Both the position numbers and the translations under genes were made by a program. Shown piece after piece: positions 1 to 7,937 of a DNA stretch of 64,000 nucleotides. Source of the DNA: Fructobacillus pseudoficulneus (lineage in GTDB: Bacteria > Bacillota > Bacilli > Lactobacillales > Lactobacillaceae); NCBI RefSeq assembly GCF_900108455.1, contig NZ_FNWS01000006.1:1-64000 (forward strand), written 5' to 3'. How positions within the stretch are numbered: the stretch's first letter is position 1; every line of letters starts with the position of its first letter. The notes below the pieces were generated by a model that saw nothing but the letters and a program-made list of their open reading frames with translations, was not told the DNA's origin and searched no databases.

Positions 1-13
1 AACTCTCATGTTA
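1..13 (-). rRNA. 16S rRNA gene, 5' tip only
   Basis: Read on the minus strand, the first bases of the window end in CATGAGAGTT, which matches the conserved 5' end of bacterial 16S rRNA just before TTTGATCCTGG. Aligned to E. coli numbering, the last base is about nucleotide 13. The rest of the gene would lie off the left edge. The tandem promoters just upstream support this reading. The exact mature 5' end is inferred. Confidence 0.75.
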
Positions 14-208
14 AAAGTTTGAAGATTGCTCTTCGATTAAACTGACTAGTTATTATCTCTCGATAACGCCTATCCGTTTATTGTTTGTTACGAATTGACT
101 TCGCAAATTTGTTTGTGACTACTTACCAAGTAGCCACCGTTACAGATTTGTTTGTTCAAAGTTTTGTTCAGTTTTCAATGTGCGATGCCTTGTTAGGGCA
201 ACTCATTT
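14..208 (-). promoter_or_regulatory. rRNA operon leader with boxA-like element
   Basis: This untranslated leader runs from the downstream rrn promoter to the 16S 5' end and contains no credible gene. On the minus strand, about 168-188, it carries CACATTGAAAACTGAAC. This resembles the TTGAAAACTGAA element found in leaders and spacers of Lactobacillales rRNA operons, where antitermination factors act (boxA region). The role follows from family knowledge; the motif is seen directly. Confidence 0.6.
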
Positions 209-237
209 AGTTTACCTGAATCATCAACGCTTGTCAA
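209..237 (-). promoter_or_regulatory. rrn promoter P2 (proximal)
   Basis: A sigma-A promoter on the minus strand: -35 TTGACA at 232-237 (perfect consensus), 17-bp spacer, -10 TAAACT at 209-214. It drives transcription leftward into the 16S gene. Together with the distal promoter it gives the tandem arrangement usual for rRNA operons. Confidence 0.75.
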
Positions 238-329
238 TGACTTTTTGGAAAACTTTTTGTTGTCCGGTTCCTGTTGCCAGACCCCAGCTCCTCGTTAGAA
301 GCACCTTCGCTTCGTAACGAACAATAACT

Positions 330-358
330 AGTATAGCGCCCTGAAGGTGTGTCGTCAA
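330..358 (-). promoter_or_regulatory. rrn promoter P1 (distal)
   Basis: A sigma-A promoter on the minus strand: -35 TTGACG at 353-358, 17-bp spacer, -10 TATACT at 330-335. It lies about 120 bp upstream of P2. The hairpin at 389-421 insulates it from the neighbouring operon. Confidence 0.75.
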
Positions 359-388
359 CAACATTTTGCACTTTTTTAGAAGAATTAT

Positions 389-421
389 AAAAGGGCGAAA
401 GAATATCACTTTCGCCCTTTT
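389..421 (-). terminator. Terminator of the gmk-to-476 operon
   Basis: A near-perfect 13-bp inverted repeat (AAAAGGGCGAAAG / CTTTCGCCCTTTT) with a 7-nt loop, symmetrical enough to act in both directions. It lies between the end of the small gene at 476 and the distal rrn promoter. Confidence 0.85.
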
Positions 422-475
422 CTTTGCCTTATTATCCGAACATTGGTTTTAATACAGCACCTATCGTCCGTTCTT

Positions 476-847
476 TTATTCATCATCAAATGATATAAAC
501 GTCCGCGGCTGTATTGTCATCATTAAATCACGGAGTTCATCCGCACTTTTAAAGACTAATTCTTTTGGTAACTCTTTTTCCAAAGCATGATAATCCGGCA
601 CCTGAAATGAATAGAGCGCTTCATTATGACCATTTGCCTTAACAGTCGTCAGCTCACCCAAGCGCCAATCATCAAAGTTTTTGACGCCAATGGCAGCAAA
701 CTCATCTAAAATTGTCCCCATCGAGGTTTTGGTCTCATGATGATGGACTTTAACTGCCCAAAATTGATTTTGCTTTGCCTTTTGATGCACTAAAAAATAT
801 GGGATGTTATCTTCATAGGCGATAACCGTCGCTGCTATCATTGTCAT
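476..847 (-). CDS. Uncharacterised protein, possibly a degenerate Nudix-fold protein
   Basis: A 123-residue cytosolic protein without signal peptide or membrane segment. The first strand (VIAYEDNIPYFLVHQ) is built like the opening strand of Nudix hydrolases. The segment around residues 41-54 (TSMGTILDEFAAIGV) sits where the Nudix box would be, but the catalytic REUXEE residues are absent. If related, it is probably not a hydrolase. It is the last gene of the gmk operon, preceded by a GAGGTG ribosome site 9 bp after cvfD, and followed by a strong terminator. Function not recognised; the Nudix link is inference. Confidence 0.7.
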   Translation of the reverse strand: MTMIAATVIAYEDNIPYFLVHQKAKQNQFWAVKVHHHETKTSMGTILDEFAAIGVKNFDDWRLGELTTVKANGHNEALYSFQVPDYHALEKELPKELVFKSADELRDLMMTIQPRTFISFDDE

Positions 848-856
848 CTTGTCACC

Positions 857-1237
857 TCAACCAATTCGTTTTTTTGCTTCCTCAACCCAACCTGGCAAAG
901 CCAAGGCAATCGGTTCAAAACCGTAATCCAAATGGTAATTCGTCCAAAAATGCTTCTTAATGTTGGTATTCTTAATAATCGGTGTATCTTTTAAAGACAT
1001 AATTCCAACTTGCCGTAATGATAGTGATATTTTGCCACTGTACTGGTCAATATCCAAAATGATCACTTGAACCTTGTCGCCAACTTTTAATTCACCGTGT
1101 AAATCCTTCACAATACCAGATTTAAATTCGGAAATATGAACCAACCCCTGCGTTTCCTCGTCTAACTTGACGAAGCCACCGTAAGGTTGGATACCAGTAA
1201 CCGTCCCAGTTACTAGTTGTCCAATACGATAATCCAT
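857..1237 (-). CDS. cvfD: S1-domain RNA-binding protein (CvfD/YugI, general stress protein 13 family)
   Basis: A 126-residue protein that starts with one S1 OB-fold domain at about residues 1-75 (GTVTGIQPYGGFVKL, GLVHISE, VKVGDKVQVIILDID, KISLSLRQ). A short C-terminal tail ends in LPGWVEEAKKRIG. In Firmicutes this family binds RNA and ribosomes and tunes expression after transcription. The ATG at 1237 was chosen because AGGAGA lies 8 bases before it; an in-frame start 24 bases upstream lacks a ribosome site. It lies between ppiB and the small 476 gene. A TATAAT at 1260-1265 may give it its own weak promoter after the ppiB terminator. Confidence 0.85.
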   Translation of the reverse strand: MDYRIGQLVTGTVTGIQPYGGFVKLDEETQGLVHISEFKSGIVKDLHGELKVGDKVQVIILDIDQYSGKISLSLRQVGIMSLKDTPIIKNTNIKKHFWTNYHLDYGFEPIALALPGWVEEAKKRIG

Positions 1238-1266
1238 GTTTTGTCTCCTATTCAAGCCCATTATAG

Positions 1267-1297
1267 CAAAAAGCGTCCTTCACTTTTAGTGAAGGAC
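1267..1297 (-). terminator. Terminator at the end of ppiB
   Basis: A perfect 10-bp stem (GTCCTTCACT / AGTGAAGGAC) with a 3-nt loop, followed on the minus strand by GCTTTTT. It overlaps the ppiB stop codon. Because cvfD follows closely, it probably attenuates rather than fully ends transcription, or cvfD starts from the TATAAT just beyond. Confidence 0.7.
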
Positions 1298-1864
1298 AAC
1301 TTTTTCAATCACAATATCATCAACCGGACGGTCAGTATAGTCAGCCTCTGCCTGAGCAATTTGGTCAACAACATCCATCCCAGCAACCACATGTCCAAAA
1401 ACAGTGTGCTTGCCATCAAGCCAAGGTGTCCCACCATTTTCTTGGTAAGCGGCTTGCACTTCTTCTGGCAAGTCAGCAATCGCTGACTTCATTTGTCCAG
1501 GAAAATGACTGGCCTGGACAATAAAGAACTGTGAACCATTTGTAGCTGGTCCAGCATTGGCCATTGAAAGGGCCCCACGCAAGTTGAATAAGTCATCTGA
1601 AAATTCGTCTTCAAATGGCTTACCCCAGATACTTTCCCCGCCACGGCCAGTCCCTTCAGGGTCACCACCTTGAATCATGAAATCAGGAATGACACGGTGA
1701 AAAACAACACCATCGTAGTATCCCTCTTTAGCATGAGTCAAGAAATTTTCAACAGTCTTTGGTGCTTGGTCCGCAAAGAACACAAGATCAATATCACCAC
1801 GGTTGGTCTTCAAAGTTGCTTGAGCCGTTGCATCAGCCAAGTGCAACTGTGGAAAGTCAGCCAT
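1286..1864 (-). CDS. ppiB: Peptidyl-prolyl cis-trans isomerase, cyclophilin type
   Basis: A 192-residue cytosolic cyclophilin that catalyses cis-trans isomerisation of proline bonds. The fold signature is clear: TNRGDIDLVFFADQAPKTVENF near the start, YDGVVFHRVIPDFMIQGGDP with the catalytic FHR arginine at about residues 50-70, GSQFFIV, and KHTVFGHVVAGMDVV. The ATG at 1864 follows AAGGGGAATAAG and comes one base after the rpoZ stop. An in-frame start 39 bases upstream would lie inside rpoZ and has no ribosome site. It is cotranscribed with gmk and rpoZ, in the place where priA or coaBC often lies in other Firmicutes. Confidence 0.93.
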   Translation of the reverse strand: MADFPQLHLADATAQATLKTNRGDIDLVFFADQAPKTVENFLTHAKEGYYDGVVFHRVIPDFMIQGGDPEGTGRGGESIWGKPFEDEFSDDLFNLRGALSMANAGPATNGSQFFIVQASHFPGQMKSAIADLPEEVQAAYQENGGTPWLDGKHTVFGHVVAGMDVVDQIAQAEADYTDRPVDDIVIEKVVLH

Positions 1865-1865
1865 C

Positions 1866-2081
1866 TTATTCCCCTTCGTCTTGGACAACCGGGTTAATGA
1901 CAACGTCCCCAGCTTCGATTTCTTCTAAAGCCTGTCCTACTGACTTGTTAGAATTAAACTTCACACGTGTAGCTGGCAAACCAGCATCCAATTCACGAGC
2001 GCGCTTTGAGGCCAAAGCAATTAACTTGTAACGTGAATCAACGCGTTCCAACAACTTATCAACAGATGGATATAATAACAT
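1866..2081 (-). CDS. rpoZ: RNA polymerase omega subunit
   Basis: A 71-residue omega subunit that helps assemble and stabilise the RNA polymerase core by holding the beta-prime subunit. The family signature is visible: [29 protein letters not shown], then the P-x-T-x-V-KF segment and the helix [13 protein letters not shown]. Length and position directly after gmk are typical of Firmicutes. The ribosome site AGGAGTAGCAA precedes the ATG at 2081. It sits between gmk (11-bp gap) and ppiB (1-bp gap). Confidence 0.95.
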   Translation of the reverse strand: MLLYPSVDKLLERVDSRYKLIALASKRARELDAGLPATRVKFNSNKSVGQALEEIEAGDVVINPVVQDEGE

Positions 2082-2092
2082 TTGCTACTCCT

Positions 2093-2692
2093 TTATTCCG
2101 CAATTTGATCAAAAACGCGGCTAACCTTGAGCCGTTCGGCAGTAATAATTGCCTTGATCCGGTCAACAGCCCGTTCCACAATATCATTTTCAACGGCATA
2201 GTTATAATTAATCATTTTTTTCAATTCATCCTTAGCGGCTTCAACCCGTTGGTCAATCACTTCAGGAGAATCAGTACCCCGGCCTTCCAAACGAGAACGC
2301 AAGTTCTTAATGTCAGGTGGGGTCAAGAAAATATAAACCCCTTCTGGCATCTTGGTTTTAACCTGCAAAGCTCCTTGAACATCAATTTCCAAGAAGACAT
2401 CGCGACCAGAAGCAAGGGTTTCATCGATAAATGAACGAGGAGTCCCGTAGTAGTTACCAACGTATTCGGCATATTCAAGCATATCACCGGCCTGAATCTT
2501 TTCTTCAAACTGTTCACGCGTTACGAAGAAATAATCCTGACCGTCTACTTCACCAACTCGGGGCTTCCGAGTAGTTGCTGAAATGGAGTAGCGAAAGTCT
2601 ACACCATCATCTTCAAAAATTGCCTTACGCACAGTTCCTTTTCCAACACCAGAAGGGCCAGAAAGGACGATTAACAAACCACGTTGTGTCAT
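2093..2692 (-). CDS. gmk: Guanylate kinase
   Basis: A 199-residue guanylate kinase converting GMP plus ATP to GDP plus ADP. The P-loop GPSGVGKGT is at about residues 12-20. The GMP-binding part follows ([19 protein letters not shown], about 35-55) and then YYGTP and LEIDVQGA. The ATG at 2692 follows GAGGAAGATT; an in-frame start 21 bases upstream lacks a ribosome site. It is the first gene of its operon, with a promoter at 2729-2757, and leads into rpoZ, the arrangement usual in Bacilli. Confidence 0.96.
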   Translation of the reverse strand: MTQRGLLIVLSGPSGVGKGTVRKAIFEDDGVDFRYSISATTRKPRVGEVDGQDYFFVTREQFEEKIQAGDMLEYAEYVGNYYGTPRSFIDETLASGRDVFLEIDVQGALQVKTKMPEGVYIFLTPPDIKNLRSRLEGRGTDSPEVIDQRVEAAKDELKKMINYNYAVENDIVERAVDRIKAIITAERLKVSRVFDQIAE

Positions 2693-2728
2693 AATCTTCC
2701 TCTTTACATACAATCTACTAATAGCAGT

Positions 2729-2757
2729 AGTTTACCAGAAAATTCGCATGAAATCAA
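2729..2757 (-). promoter_or_regulatory. Promoter of the gmk operon
   Basis: A minus-strand sigma-A promoter: -35 TTGATT at 2752-2757, 17-bp spacer, -10 TAAACT at 2729-2734, about 37 bp upstream of the gmk ATG. The rest of the 2758-2912 gap is AT-rich and shows no gene. Confidence 0.65.
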
Positions 2758-2912
2758 TCAGCACCCGCTCTCACCTCTGCCTTAGGCAAAATACTTTGTT
2801 TGGCTTTGTTCGCCCTTTAAGAATGTCTGTTCGCCTCATAAAAAATCCACAATAAACGCTGTTATATAAAGGTTTATCACCACCTTAATAAAAATTTAAA
2901 CATCAAAACCCC

Positions 2913-2941
2913 TTGCATTTCCAAACATTTGTTCGTATACT
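2913..2941 (+). promoter_or_regulatory. Promoter of the plus-strand gene at 2972
   Basis: -35 TTGCAT at 2913-2918, 17-bp spacer, -10 TATACT at 2936-2941, leading into the gene with a strong AGGAGG ribosome site. Confidence 0.7.
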
Positions 2942-2971
2942 AAAGTCAACAGATAAAGAGGAGGCGGTCAC

Positions 2972-3301
2972 ATGCAAGTTAACCTTGAAAGCCGACCAAA
3001 TTACAATCAAATCTTTAAGCAAGGCAAGCAGGTACTAGCCCGCTTGCGTCGACACTTTGCTGTGGTGCCCTTAGAACACCAACAAAGCAGCACAGAGTTG
3101 ATCAATCGCTTAGAATTAGCCATTAACATGGGACAACCCGTTAAGGTTCAAATGAATTTTGGTTTCGATCAAGAAAACATTCAAGACTTTTACGGTGTCT
3201 TATCTCAGACCCCTGCTGGTATCTTATTGATTCAAGATCAAAAGAGTAAGCAGCTTCACCAGTTAATGCCAGATTTGTTGCGGCACATCTCATTTTCATA
3301 A
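2972..3301 (+). CDS. Small uncharacterised protein, possibly YolD-like
   Basis: A 109-residue soluble protein and one of only two plus-strand genes in the first 58 kb. It has its own promoter, a strong AGGAGG ribosome site and a perfect bidirectional terminator, so it is a real single-gene unit. The N-terminal half is a basic helix (NYNQIFKQGKQVLARLRRHFAVVP). The C-terminal half (VKVQMNFGFDQENIQDFYGVLSQTPAGILLIQDQKSKQLHQL) looks like the small beta-sheet domain of YolD-like proteins, which are often linked to Y-family DNA polymerases and the SOS response. No polymerase gene is adjacent. The YolD link is a weak resemblance only. Confidence 0.75.
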   Translation: MQVNLESRPNYNQIFKQGKQVLARLRRHFAVVPLEHQQSSTELINRLELAINMGQPVKVQMNFGFDQENIQDFYGVLSQTPAGILLIQDQKSKQLHQLMPDLLRHISFS

Positions 3302-3309
3302 GCATCAAT

Positions 3310-3341
3310 AAAAAACGGTTGGCTAAGCCAACCGTTTTTTT
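3310..3341. terminator. Bidirectional terminator between convergent genes
   Basis: A perfect inverted repeat (AACGGTTGGCT / AGCCAACCGTT) flanked by A6 on the left and T7 on the right. It serves both the plus-strand gene ending at 3301 and the minus-strand gene ending at 3346. Confidence 0.9.
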
Positions 3342-3345
3342 GTCC

Positions 3346-4431
3346 TTATTTTTCAGACTGCAATAATTTTTCAACTGCTTTGACTGATAATTGTCCCAAT
3401 AGTGTATTAACTGCAGCGATATCAAGGTAATGATCAAGTCCTTCGAGACCGCGTTGAATCTTACGGCCATCATCGATGGCTTTTTTATCTGACAAAAACT
3501 GCACGTAACGACTAATTTCACCACCTAGGCCATCCAATGAATCCCATTCGGGCTGCCAGTAGTCAAACAAGTCATCTTTGACAAAGCTAGCCAACATGTT
3601 CGCCGTCCAGTCGCGATGACTGGCATTAAACTTTTCAGCTAAGCCACGATGCAATGATTCAAGCATGGCCATTTCTTGCTTGGAAACGACACCGGCAGTC
3701 GATGTCTTTTCGAAGGTTTCCACCATTCGCTGACCAAAGTCAACTTCGTCCTGAATTTCCTCTGCCGAGAGCTTGTCTACCAATGGCTTGGCATCCGCTG
3801 CCTTCAATTCTGGCATCGTAATGGTTAAGCCACGATAGACTTCTTGAATCGTTGCCAAATCGAAGTCATCATCATCCCCATTTTGGCTCAAGAACTTGAA
3901 TTGCAAATCATCAATTGCCGATGACTCGGCCATCAACTTGGCAACATCCTGACCTTGGAAACGGAAGTAGTTAACCGCTAGCACCGTTCGAATAATCATT
4001 CGCCAGAAATTTACATCAAATTTCGTTGTCTTAACGCCATATCTTGGTGAAACCTGTCCTTCTTTGGCTAAGAAAGCTTGAATATCGTACAAAACAGGCA
4101 TCAGCAAGATGAAATAGCGCCAATCGCGGTCAGTTGATTGAACTAAAGTGGCTTGCATTGCCTCGTTTAGGTTCACAATCACTCGTTCATCGCTCGTAAA
4201 GGCCGAGAAGTTTTGCTGCACCATGGTGGCAATCAAGTCATCCAGGAAAAAGGAAGCCACTTCAAAGACTTCCGGTTGGTAGGCCTGACGTTTTGTCAAA
4301 AAGAACCGGGCCCGCAAGAAGCCAGCAAACTCATTATAGTCAAAGGGTGGCAACTTCTTGTTTTCCTTATACTTGTGCTGCTGATTGCGATGCTTCATCG
4401 CCTTAATTTGGGCTGATTTTCCTTGTTTCAC
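3346..4431 (-). CDS. Protein of unknown function, 361 residues
   Basis: No recognisable family. The protein is soluble and mostly helical. It has a very basic N-terminus (about residues 1-26, rich in Lys, Gln and His), an aromatic-rich region around 120-170 (DWRYFILLMPVLYDIQAFL, FDVNFWRMIIRTVLAVNYFRF), an acidic DDDDFD patch near 185, and a C-terminal domain ending in LEGLDHYLDIAAVNTLLGQL. No signal peptide, membrane segment or catalytic motif is seen. The start is GTG at 4431, chosen because AGGGGA lies 7 bases before it; the internal ATG at codon 12 is worse placed. It follows the 116-residue gene by 10 bp, so it probably belongs to the cvpA-mutS2 operon. Confidence 0.8.
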   Translation of the reverse strand: MKQGKSAQIKAMKHRNQQHKYKENKKLPPFDYNEFAGFLRARFFLTKRQAYQPEVFEVASFFLDDLIATMVQQNFSAFTSDERVIVNLNEAMQATLVQSTDRDWRYFILLMPVLYDIQAFLAKEGQVSPRYGVKTTKFDVNFWRMIIRTVLAVNYFRFQGQDVAKLMAESSAIDDLQFKFLSQNGDDDDFDLATIQEVYRGLTITMPELKAADAKPLVDKLSAEEIQDEVDFGQRMVETFEKTSTAGVVSKQEMAMLESLHRGLAEKFNASHRDWTANMLASFVKDDLFDYWQPEWDSLDGLGGEISRYVQFLSDKKAIDDGRKIQRGLEGLDHYLDIAAVNTLLGQLSVKAVEKLLQSEK

Positions 4432-4441
4432 AATAATCCCC

Positions 4442-4792
4442 TTAAATACTCAAGTCTAATTGGTAACGGCCGTGGCCAAATTCCCGTAGTTTAAACTGAA
4501 AAATTTGTTCACCACGTTCCAAATCCGGCGTCATAACCTTCGCCTGACGGTCTCCCTCCAATTCAGCAATTTCAATTGCCTGATTGATGGCTGACATGAC
4601 GGGAGCGAAGCTCTTTGGATCAGCAGAGGCATAGAATAACTCGGCATTTCCATAGGTATTTGACCGACGAACCAAGTTCACTGAGACCTTAAAGCGGTTC
4701 GCCTCAAAGACCAAGTGGTTGTAGTTAAAGTCATGAGCATATAGAAAAAGTGCTGATAAAAATTCGCCAGCCGGATACTTTTCTTCTGACAT
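4442..4792 (-). CDS. Protein of unknown function, 116 residues
   Basis: A small soluble protein with predicted mixed alpha-beta structure and no motif I recognise. It has a good ribosome site (AGGGAGAACAG) before the ATG. It is the third gene of the run cvpA-mutS2-this gene-361-residue gene, with about 53 bp after mutS2. Features seen are YAHDFNYNHLVFEANRFKVSVNLVRR in the middle and an ending with alternating charges (FQFKLREFGHGRYQLDLSI). Function is not assigned; a role coupled to the next gene is inferred from the tight spacing only. Confidence 0.75.
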   Translation of the reverse strand: MSEEKYPAGEFLSALFLYAHDFNYNHLVFEANRFKVSVNLVRRSNTYGNAELFYASADPKSFAPVMSAINQAIEIAELEGDRQAKVMTPDLERGEQIFQFKLREFGHGRYQLDLSI

Positions 4793-4845
4793 CTGTTCTC
4801 CCTTTATTTGACGTTTTATACGTATGAATAATTATATTTTAACAC

Positions 4846-7245
4846 TTAGCGCAAGGTGACGATGGTTGCCCCATCCCCACCAGCATTTGCTGAAGCAAAG
4901 TGAAATTCCTTTACCCGACGGTCTGACCGCAAAAAGTCGGTCACACCCTTCCGGAGTGCCCCGGTTCCCTTACCGTGAATGATTTCAACGGAGGAAAGGT
5001 TCGCTAAGACCACCGTATCTAAGTAACGGTCCAAGTCAACAATCGCCGCTTCATAACGAACACCACGCAAATCCAACTTTGCTTGAACGCGCCCCGTTGA
5101 CGAAGTGTTATGAACAGTCTTTGCGACCTTTTGCTTGTGCTGCTTTTGCTTTTCTTTTTGGGCCTTGGCCGTGGCTTCGGTTTTAACCAAGTCGTCTTCG
5201 TCCACCAGCATCTTTAAGATACCAAGTTGAACTTCCCACTGGCCATTTTTGTGTTTCTTGACCAAGGTTCCCTGCTGGTTATACGACTGAACCACCACTT
5301 CATCCCCAGCCGACAGCGTCTTCGCCTTTTTGGCCTTTTGCAAAATTTTGTTTTTCTCTAAGTGATCCGTTTGGTGCAAAGCCGCAATCGCTTGTTTTTG
5401 CTTTTGCAAATCCTGTTCGGACAAGTTAGCCGTTTGGCCACCAGCCAAACGTTCCTTGCGGATTGTGGCAATGAGCTGCTCTGCTTCTTTGCGAGTTTTG
5501 GCCACCAAGTGGTTGGCCTCATTTTTGGCATCCAACATCACTTTGGCTTGGCTTTGTTCCAGTTTTAAAGTCTTTTCGGACAGGTCAGCCGATTCTTGTT
5601 CAACTTGCTTAGTCTTATCGGCCAAATCAGCCCGCTCAGTTTTAACCAACTGGCGCTGGTCGACCAAGTCTTGAATCATCCGATTCAGGTTTTGATCTTC
5701 TGGATTAACCATCGATTGGGCATCTGCCAACAATTCATCGTCAAAACCTAAACGCTTAGCAATCGCCAAAGCATTTGATTGCCCCGGTACACCAATCAAG
5801 AGCTGATAAGTGGGTTTCAAGGTTTCCACATCAAAGACCATTGACGCATTTTCTGTCTGGTCTCGGTCGTAACCGTATAGCTTTAATTCAGGATAGTGAG
5901 TTGTGGCAATCGTCTTAGCCTGCAAAGACCGTGCCCGGTCTAAAATAGCCATTGCCAGTGCAGCACCCTCTTGTGGGTCAGTCCCCGCACCCAATTCATC
6001 AAAAATCACCAGAGATTGGTCATTTGTTTCGGCCAAAATATTTTTAATATTGGCCATGTGCGATGAAAATGTGGATAAGTTCTGTTCAATTGACTGTTCA
6101 TCCCCAATATCGGCAAAGATTTGATCAAAAACCGCTACCGTTGAGGGACGCCCCGTCGTGATAAAAAGGCCAGACTGGGCCAGCAACTGTAACAGCCCCA
6201 GGGTCTTAATCGTAATTGTTTTACCACCCGTATTGGGGCCGGTGATAATCAAGGTTTGATAATCCAATCCGAGGGCAATATCATTTTTAACTGCTTTTTG
6301 TTCGCCAATCAACGGGTGCCAGGCCTGTTGTAAATTAACCGACCGGTCCTTTGATAGCGCTGGTGCCTGGGCGTTTTGGCTCTTAGCCAGACGCGCCTTG
6401 GCGTTGATGAAGTCTAATTGTCCAAGAATCAGCGCATTGGTAAGCAAGTCTTCACTATGCTCGGCTAAGCGCGCTGAAAGATCCGCTAGAATGCGGTCCT
6501 CTTCAGCCAGCGCCTGAACGTGTAGTTCAGACCACTGGTTCGCCATTTCGACGACGACCTGGGGTTCGATATAGTAAGTCTGCCCACTTTGACTTTGATC
6601 GTAAACAACACCAGGAATTTGGTGACGGTATTCCGCCTTAACAGGCAAAACGTAGCGGTCCGCCCGCTTCGTGACGATTGCCTCCGACAAATACTGAGCC
6701 GACTTGCCCCGAGTATAGGACTGAAGCTTTTGGCGAATAGCATTTTCATGGCCAACCATCCGGCGCCGAATGCTGGCTAACGTTGATGAAGCCGCGTCTA
6801 AAATTTGGCCAGTTTCATCAATCGACCGTTGCACGGTTGTCGTTAACTCCGGCAAAAGCGTCAAGTTTTCCACCCGCGCATTCAACAAGTCAATCGACCC
6901 CGCCAGGTCATCATCTTGCATCTTTTCAAAAAAATGAGCAATGGCCGCCGTGGCCGTCAAAACCTGGGCCAAGCTAACAATTTCACTACCATTCAGGCTG
7001 GCTTGAATTTCCAACCGACGAACTTGGTCCTTAATGTCAACTAGAGCCGGTAAAATCAGGCCACCCTTTAAGCGGTCAATTAAAACAGCCTCATTGGTTT
7101 CTTGCAACCACGTTGAGACCTGATCAAAATCAGATGAAGGCATCAAGTCTGCCACCAGGCGTTTTCCCTGTTCCGTTTGGATAAAGGGATAGAGCTGGTC
7201 TTTCACCTTGTCATATTCTAATGTTTGTAAGACTTTTTTATTCAT
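4846..7245 (-). CDS. mutS2: MutS2 ATPase/endonuclease
   Basis: A 799-residue MutS2. In Firmicutes this protein suppresses homologous recombination and has been shown to act on collided ribosomes. It lacks the mismatch-binding N-domain of MutS. The clamp and lever helices fill about 1-300. The ATPase has Walker A GPNTGGKT near 335 and Walker B LVIFDELGAGTDP near 410, followed by the TTHYPELK segment. A long coiled coil spans about 510-620. A C-terminal Smr nuclease domain (about 725-799) starts LDLRG and contains IIHGKGTGALRKG. The ATG at 7245 is used; a TTG 9 bases upstream is closer to AGAGG and could be the real start. It lies 22 bp after cvpA. Confidence 0.95.
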   Translation of the reverse strand: MNKKVLQTLEYDKVKDQLYPFIQTEQGKRLVADLMPSSDFDQVSTWLQETNEAVLIDRLKGGLILPALVDIKDQVRRLEIQASLNGSEIVSLAQVLTATAAIAHFFEKMQDDDLAGSIDLLNARVENLTLLPELTTTVQRSIDETGQILDAASSTLASIRRRMVGHENAIRQKLQSYTRGKSAQYLSEAIVTKRADRYVLPVKAEYRHQIPGVVYDQSQSGQTYYIEPQVVVEMANQWSELHVQALAEEDRILADLSARLAEHSEDLLTNALILGQLDFINAKARLAKSQNAQAPALSKDRSVNLQQAWHPLIGEQKAVKNDIALGLDYQTLIITGPNTGGKTITIKTLGLLQLLAQSGLFITTGRPSTVAVFDQIFADIGDEQSIEQNLSTFSSHMANIKNILAETNDQSLVIFDELGAGTDPQEGAALAMAILDRARSLQAKTIATTHYPELKLYGYDRDQTENASMVFDVETLKPTYQLLIGVPGQSNALAIAKRLGFDDELLADAQSMVNPEDQNLNRMIQDLVDQRQLVKTERADLADKTKQVEQESADLSEKTLKLEQSQAKVMLDAKNEANHLVAKTRKEAEQLIATIRKERLAGGQTANLSEQDLQKQKQAIAALHQTDHLEKNKILQKAKKAKTLSAGDEVVVQSYNQQGTLVKKHKNGQWEVQLGILKMLVDEDDLVKTEATAKAQKEKQKQHKQKVAKTVHNTSSTGRVQAKLDLRGVRYEAAIVDLDRYLDTVVLANLSSVEIIHGKGTGALRKGVTDFLRSDRRVKEFHFASANAGGDGATIVTLR

Positions 7246-7267
7246 CCTAAACAAATTCCTCTAATGT

Positions 7268-7789
7268 TTACAGCCACCACTGATAAATCTGATTCGACAG
7301 TACAGGGGTAGAATCCAAGAATTGATTCAAAAATTGGCTTTGACTAAATTGCATTTGGAGCCAGGCGTTTGGTAAGACTGACAGTACCTGCAAAACAAAG
7401 AACGAAACGACCACGCCGATTGCCAAAAAAACCAATCCACCCAGCAAACCATCGAGCCGACCTAAGAAAGGTAAGCGGCGAACAAAACGAATTGGGCGCA
7501 ACAAGAAATGGCCAATCATCGAACCAACCATCATGACCACCGTAAAGGCCAATCCCGAAGACAAAAACTGTGTTCCTTCACGCGAAACGGTTTGCGGCAC
7601 ACCTGGCCGGGCAAATTGTCCGGATACCCAACTGGAGAAGAGTTCGGCTAATGGCTTTGAAAGAACAGTTGCCATATAAAAGACCAATGCCCAAACAGCT
7701 AAGCGGGCCAAAACATGGACTAAGCCTTCACTATAGCCTGACCAGACCATTAACAGCAAAAAGACCAGAAAAATTAACGTTAAAATCAT
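7268..7789 (-). CDS. CvpA family membrane protein
   Basis: A 173-residue integral membrane protein with about four membrane segments (MILTLIFLVFLLLMVW, VLARLAVWALVFYMATVL, GLAFTVVMMVGSMIGHFLL, GLVFLAIGVVVSFFVLQVL). This is the CvpA/colicin V production family, found next to mutS2 in most Firmicutes; its biochemical role is unsettled. The ATG at 7789 was chosen for the AGGAGC 7 bases upstream and because it begins at the first membrane segment. Earlier in-frame starts would extend into the promoter region shared with rnhC. Confidence 0.85.
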   Translation of the reverse strand: MILTLIFLVFLLLMVWSGYSEGLVHVLARLAVWALVFYMATVLSKPLAELFSSWVSGQFARPGVPQTVSREGTQFLSSGLAFTVVMMVGSMIGHFLLRPIRFVRRLPFLGRLDGLLGGLVFLAIGVVVSFFVLQVLSVLPNAWLQMQFSQSQFLNQFLDSTPVLSNQIYQWWL

Positions 7790-7868
7790 GAAACTGCTCC
7801 TATTAACTTGCACATACAGCAGCTCTCTCCTTGAACAAATGCGCAATTTCTCGTACTCAATAACGTCA

Positions 7869-7894
7869 ATTATAGCATTAAAAACTGCTATAAT
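7869..7894. promoter_or_regulatory. Divergent promoter region between cvpA and rnhC
   Basis: Two back-to-back -10 boxes: TATAAT on the minus strand at 7869-7874 toward cvpA-mutS2, and TATAAT on the plus strand at 7889-7894 toward rnhC. No good -35 box is seen for either, so exact assignment is tentative. Confidence 0.5.
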
Positions 7895-7937
7895 TAAGAC
7901 ATTCAAATCGTTATTTGCTAGTAGAAAGTAGGTCCCA

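Noticed and set aside
2693-2912. Possible small RNA in the gap between gmk and the 2972 gene
   Set aside because: Only weak hairpins and no paired promoter and terminator; no match to an RNA I know.
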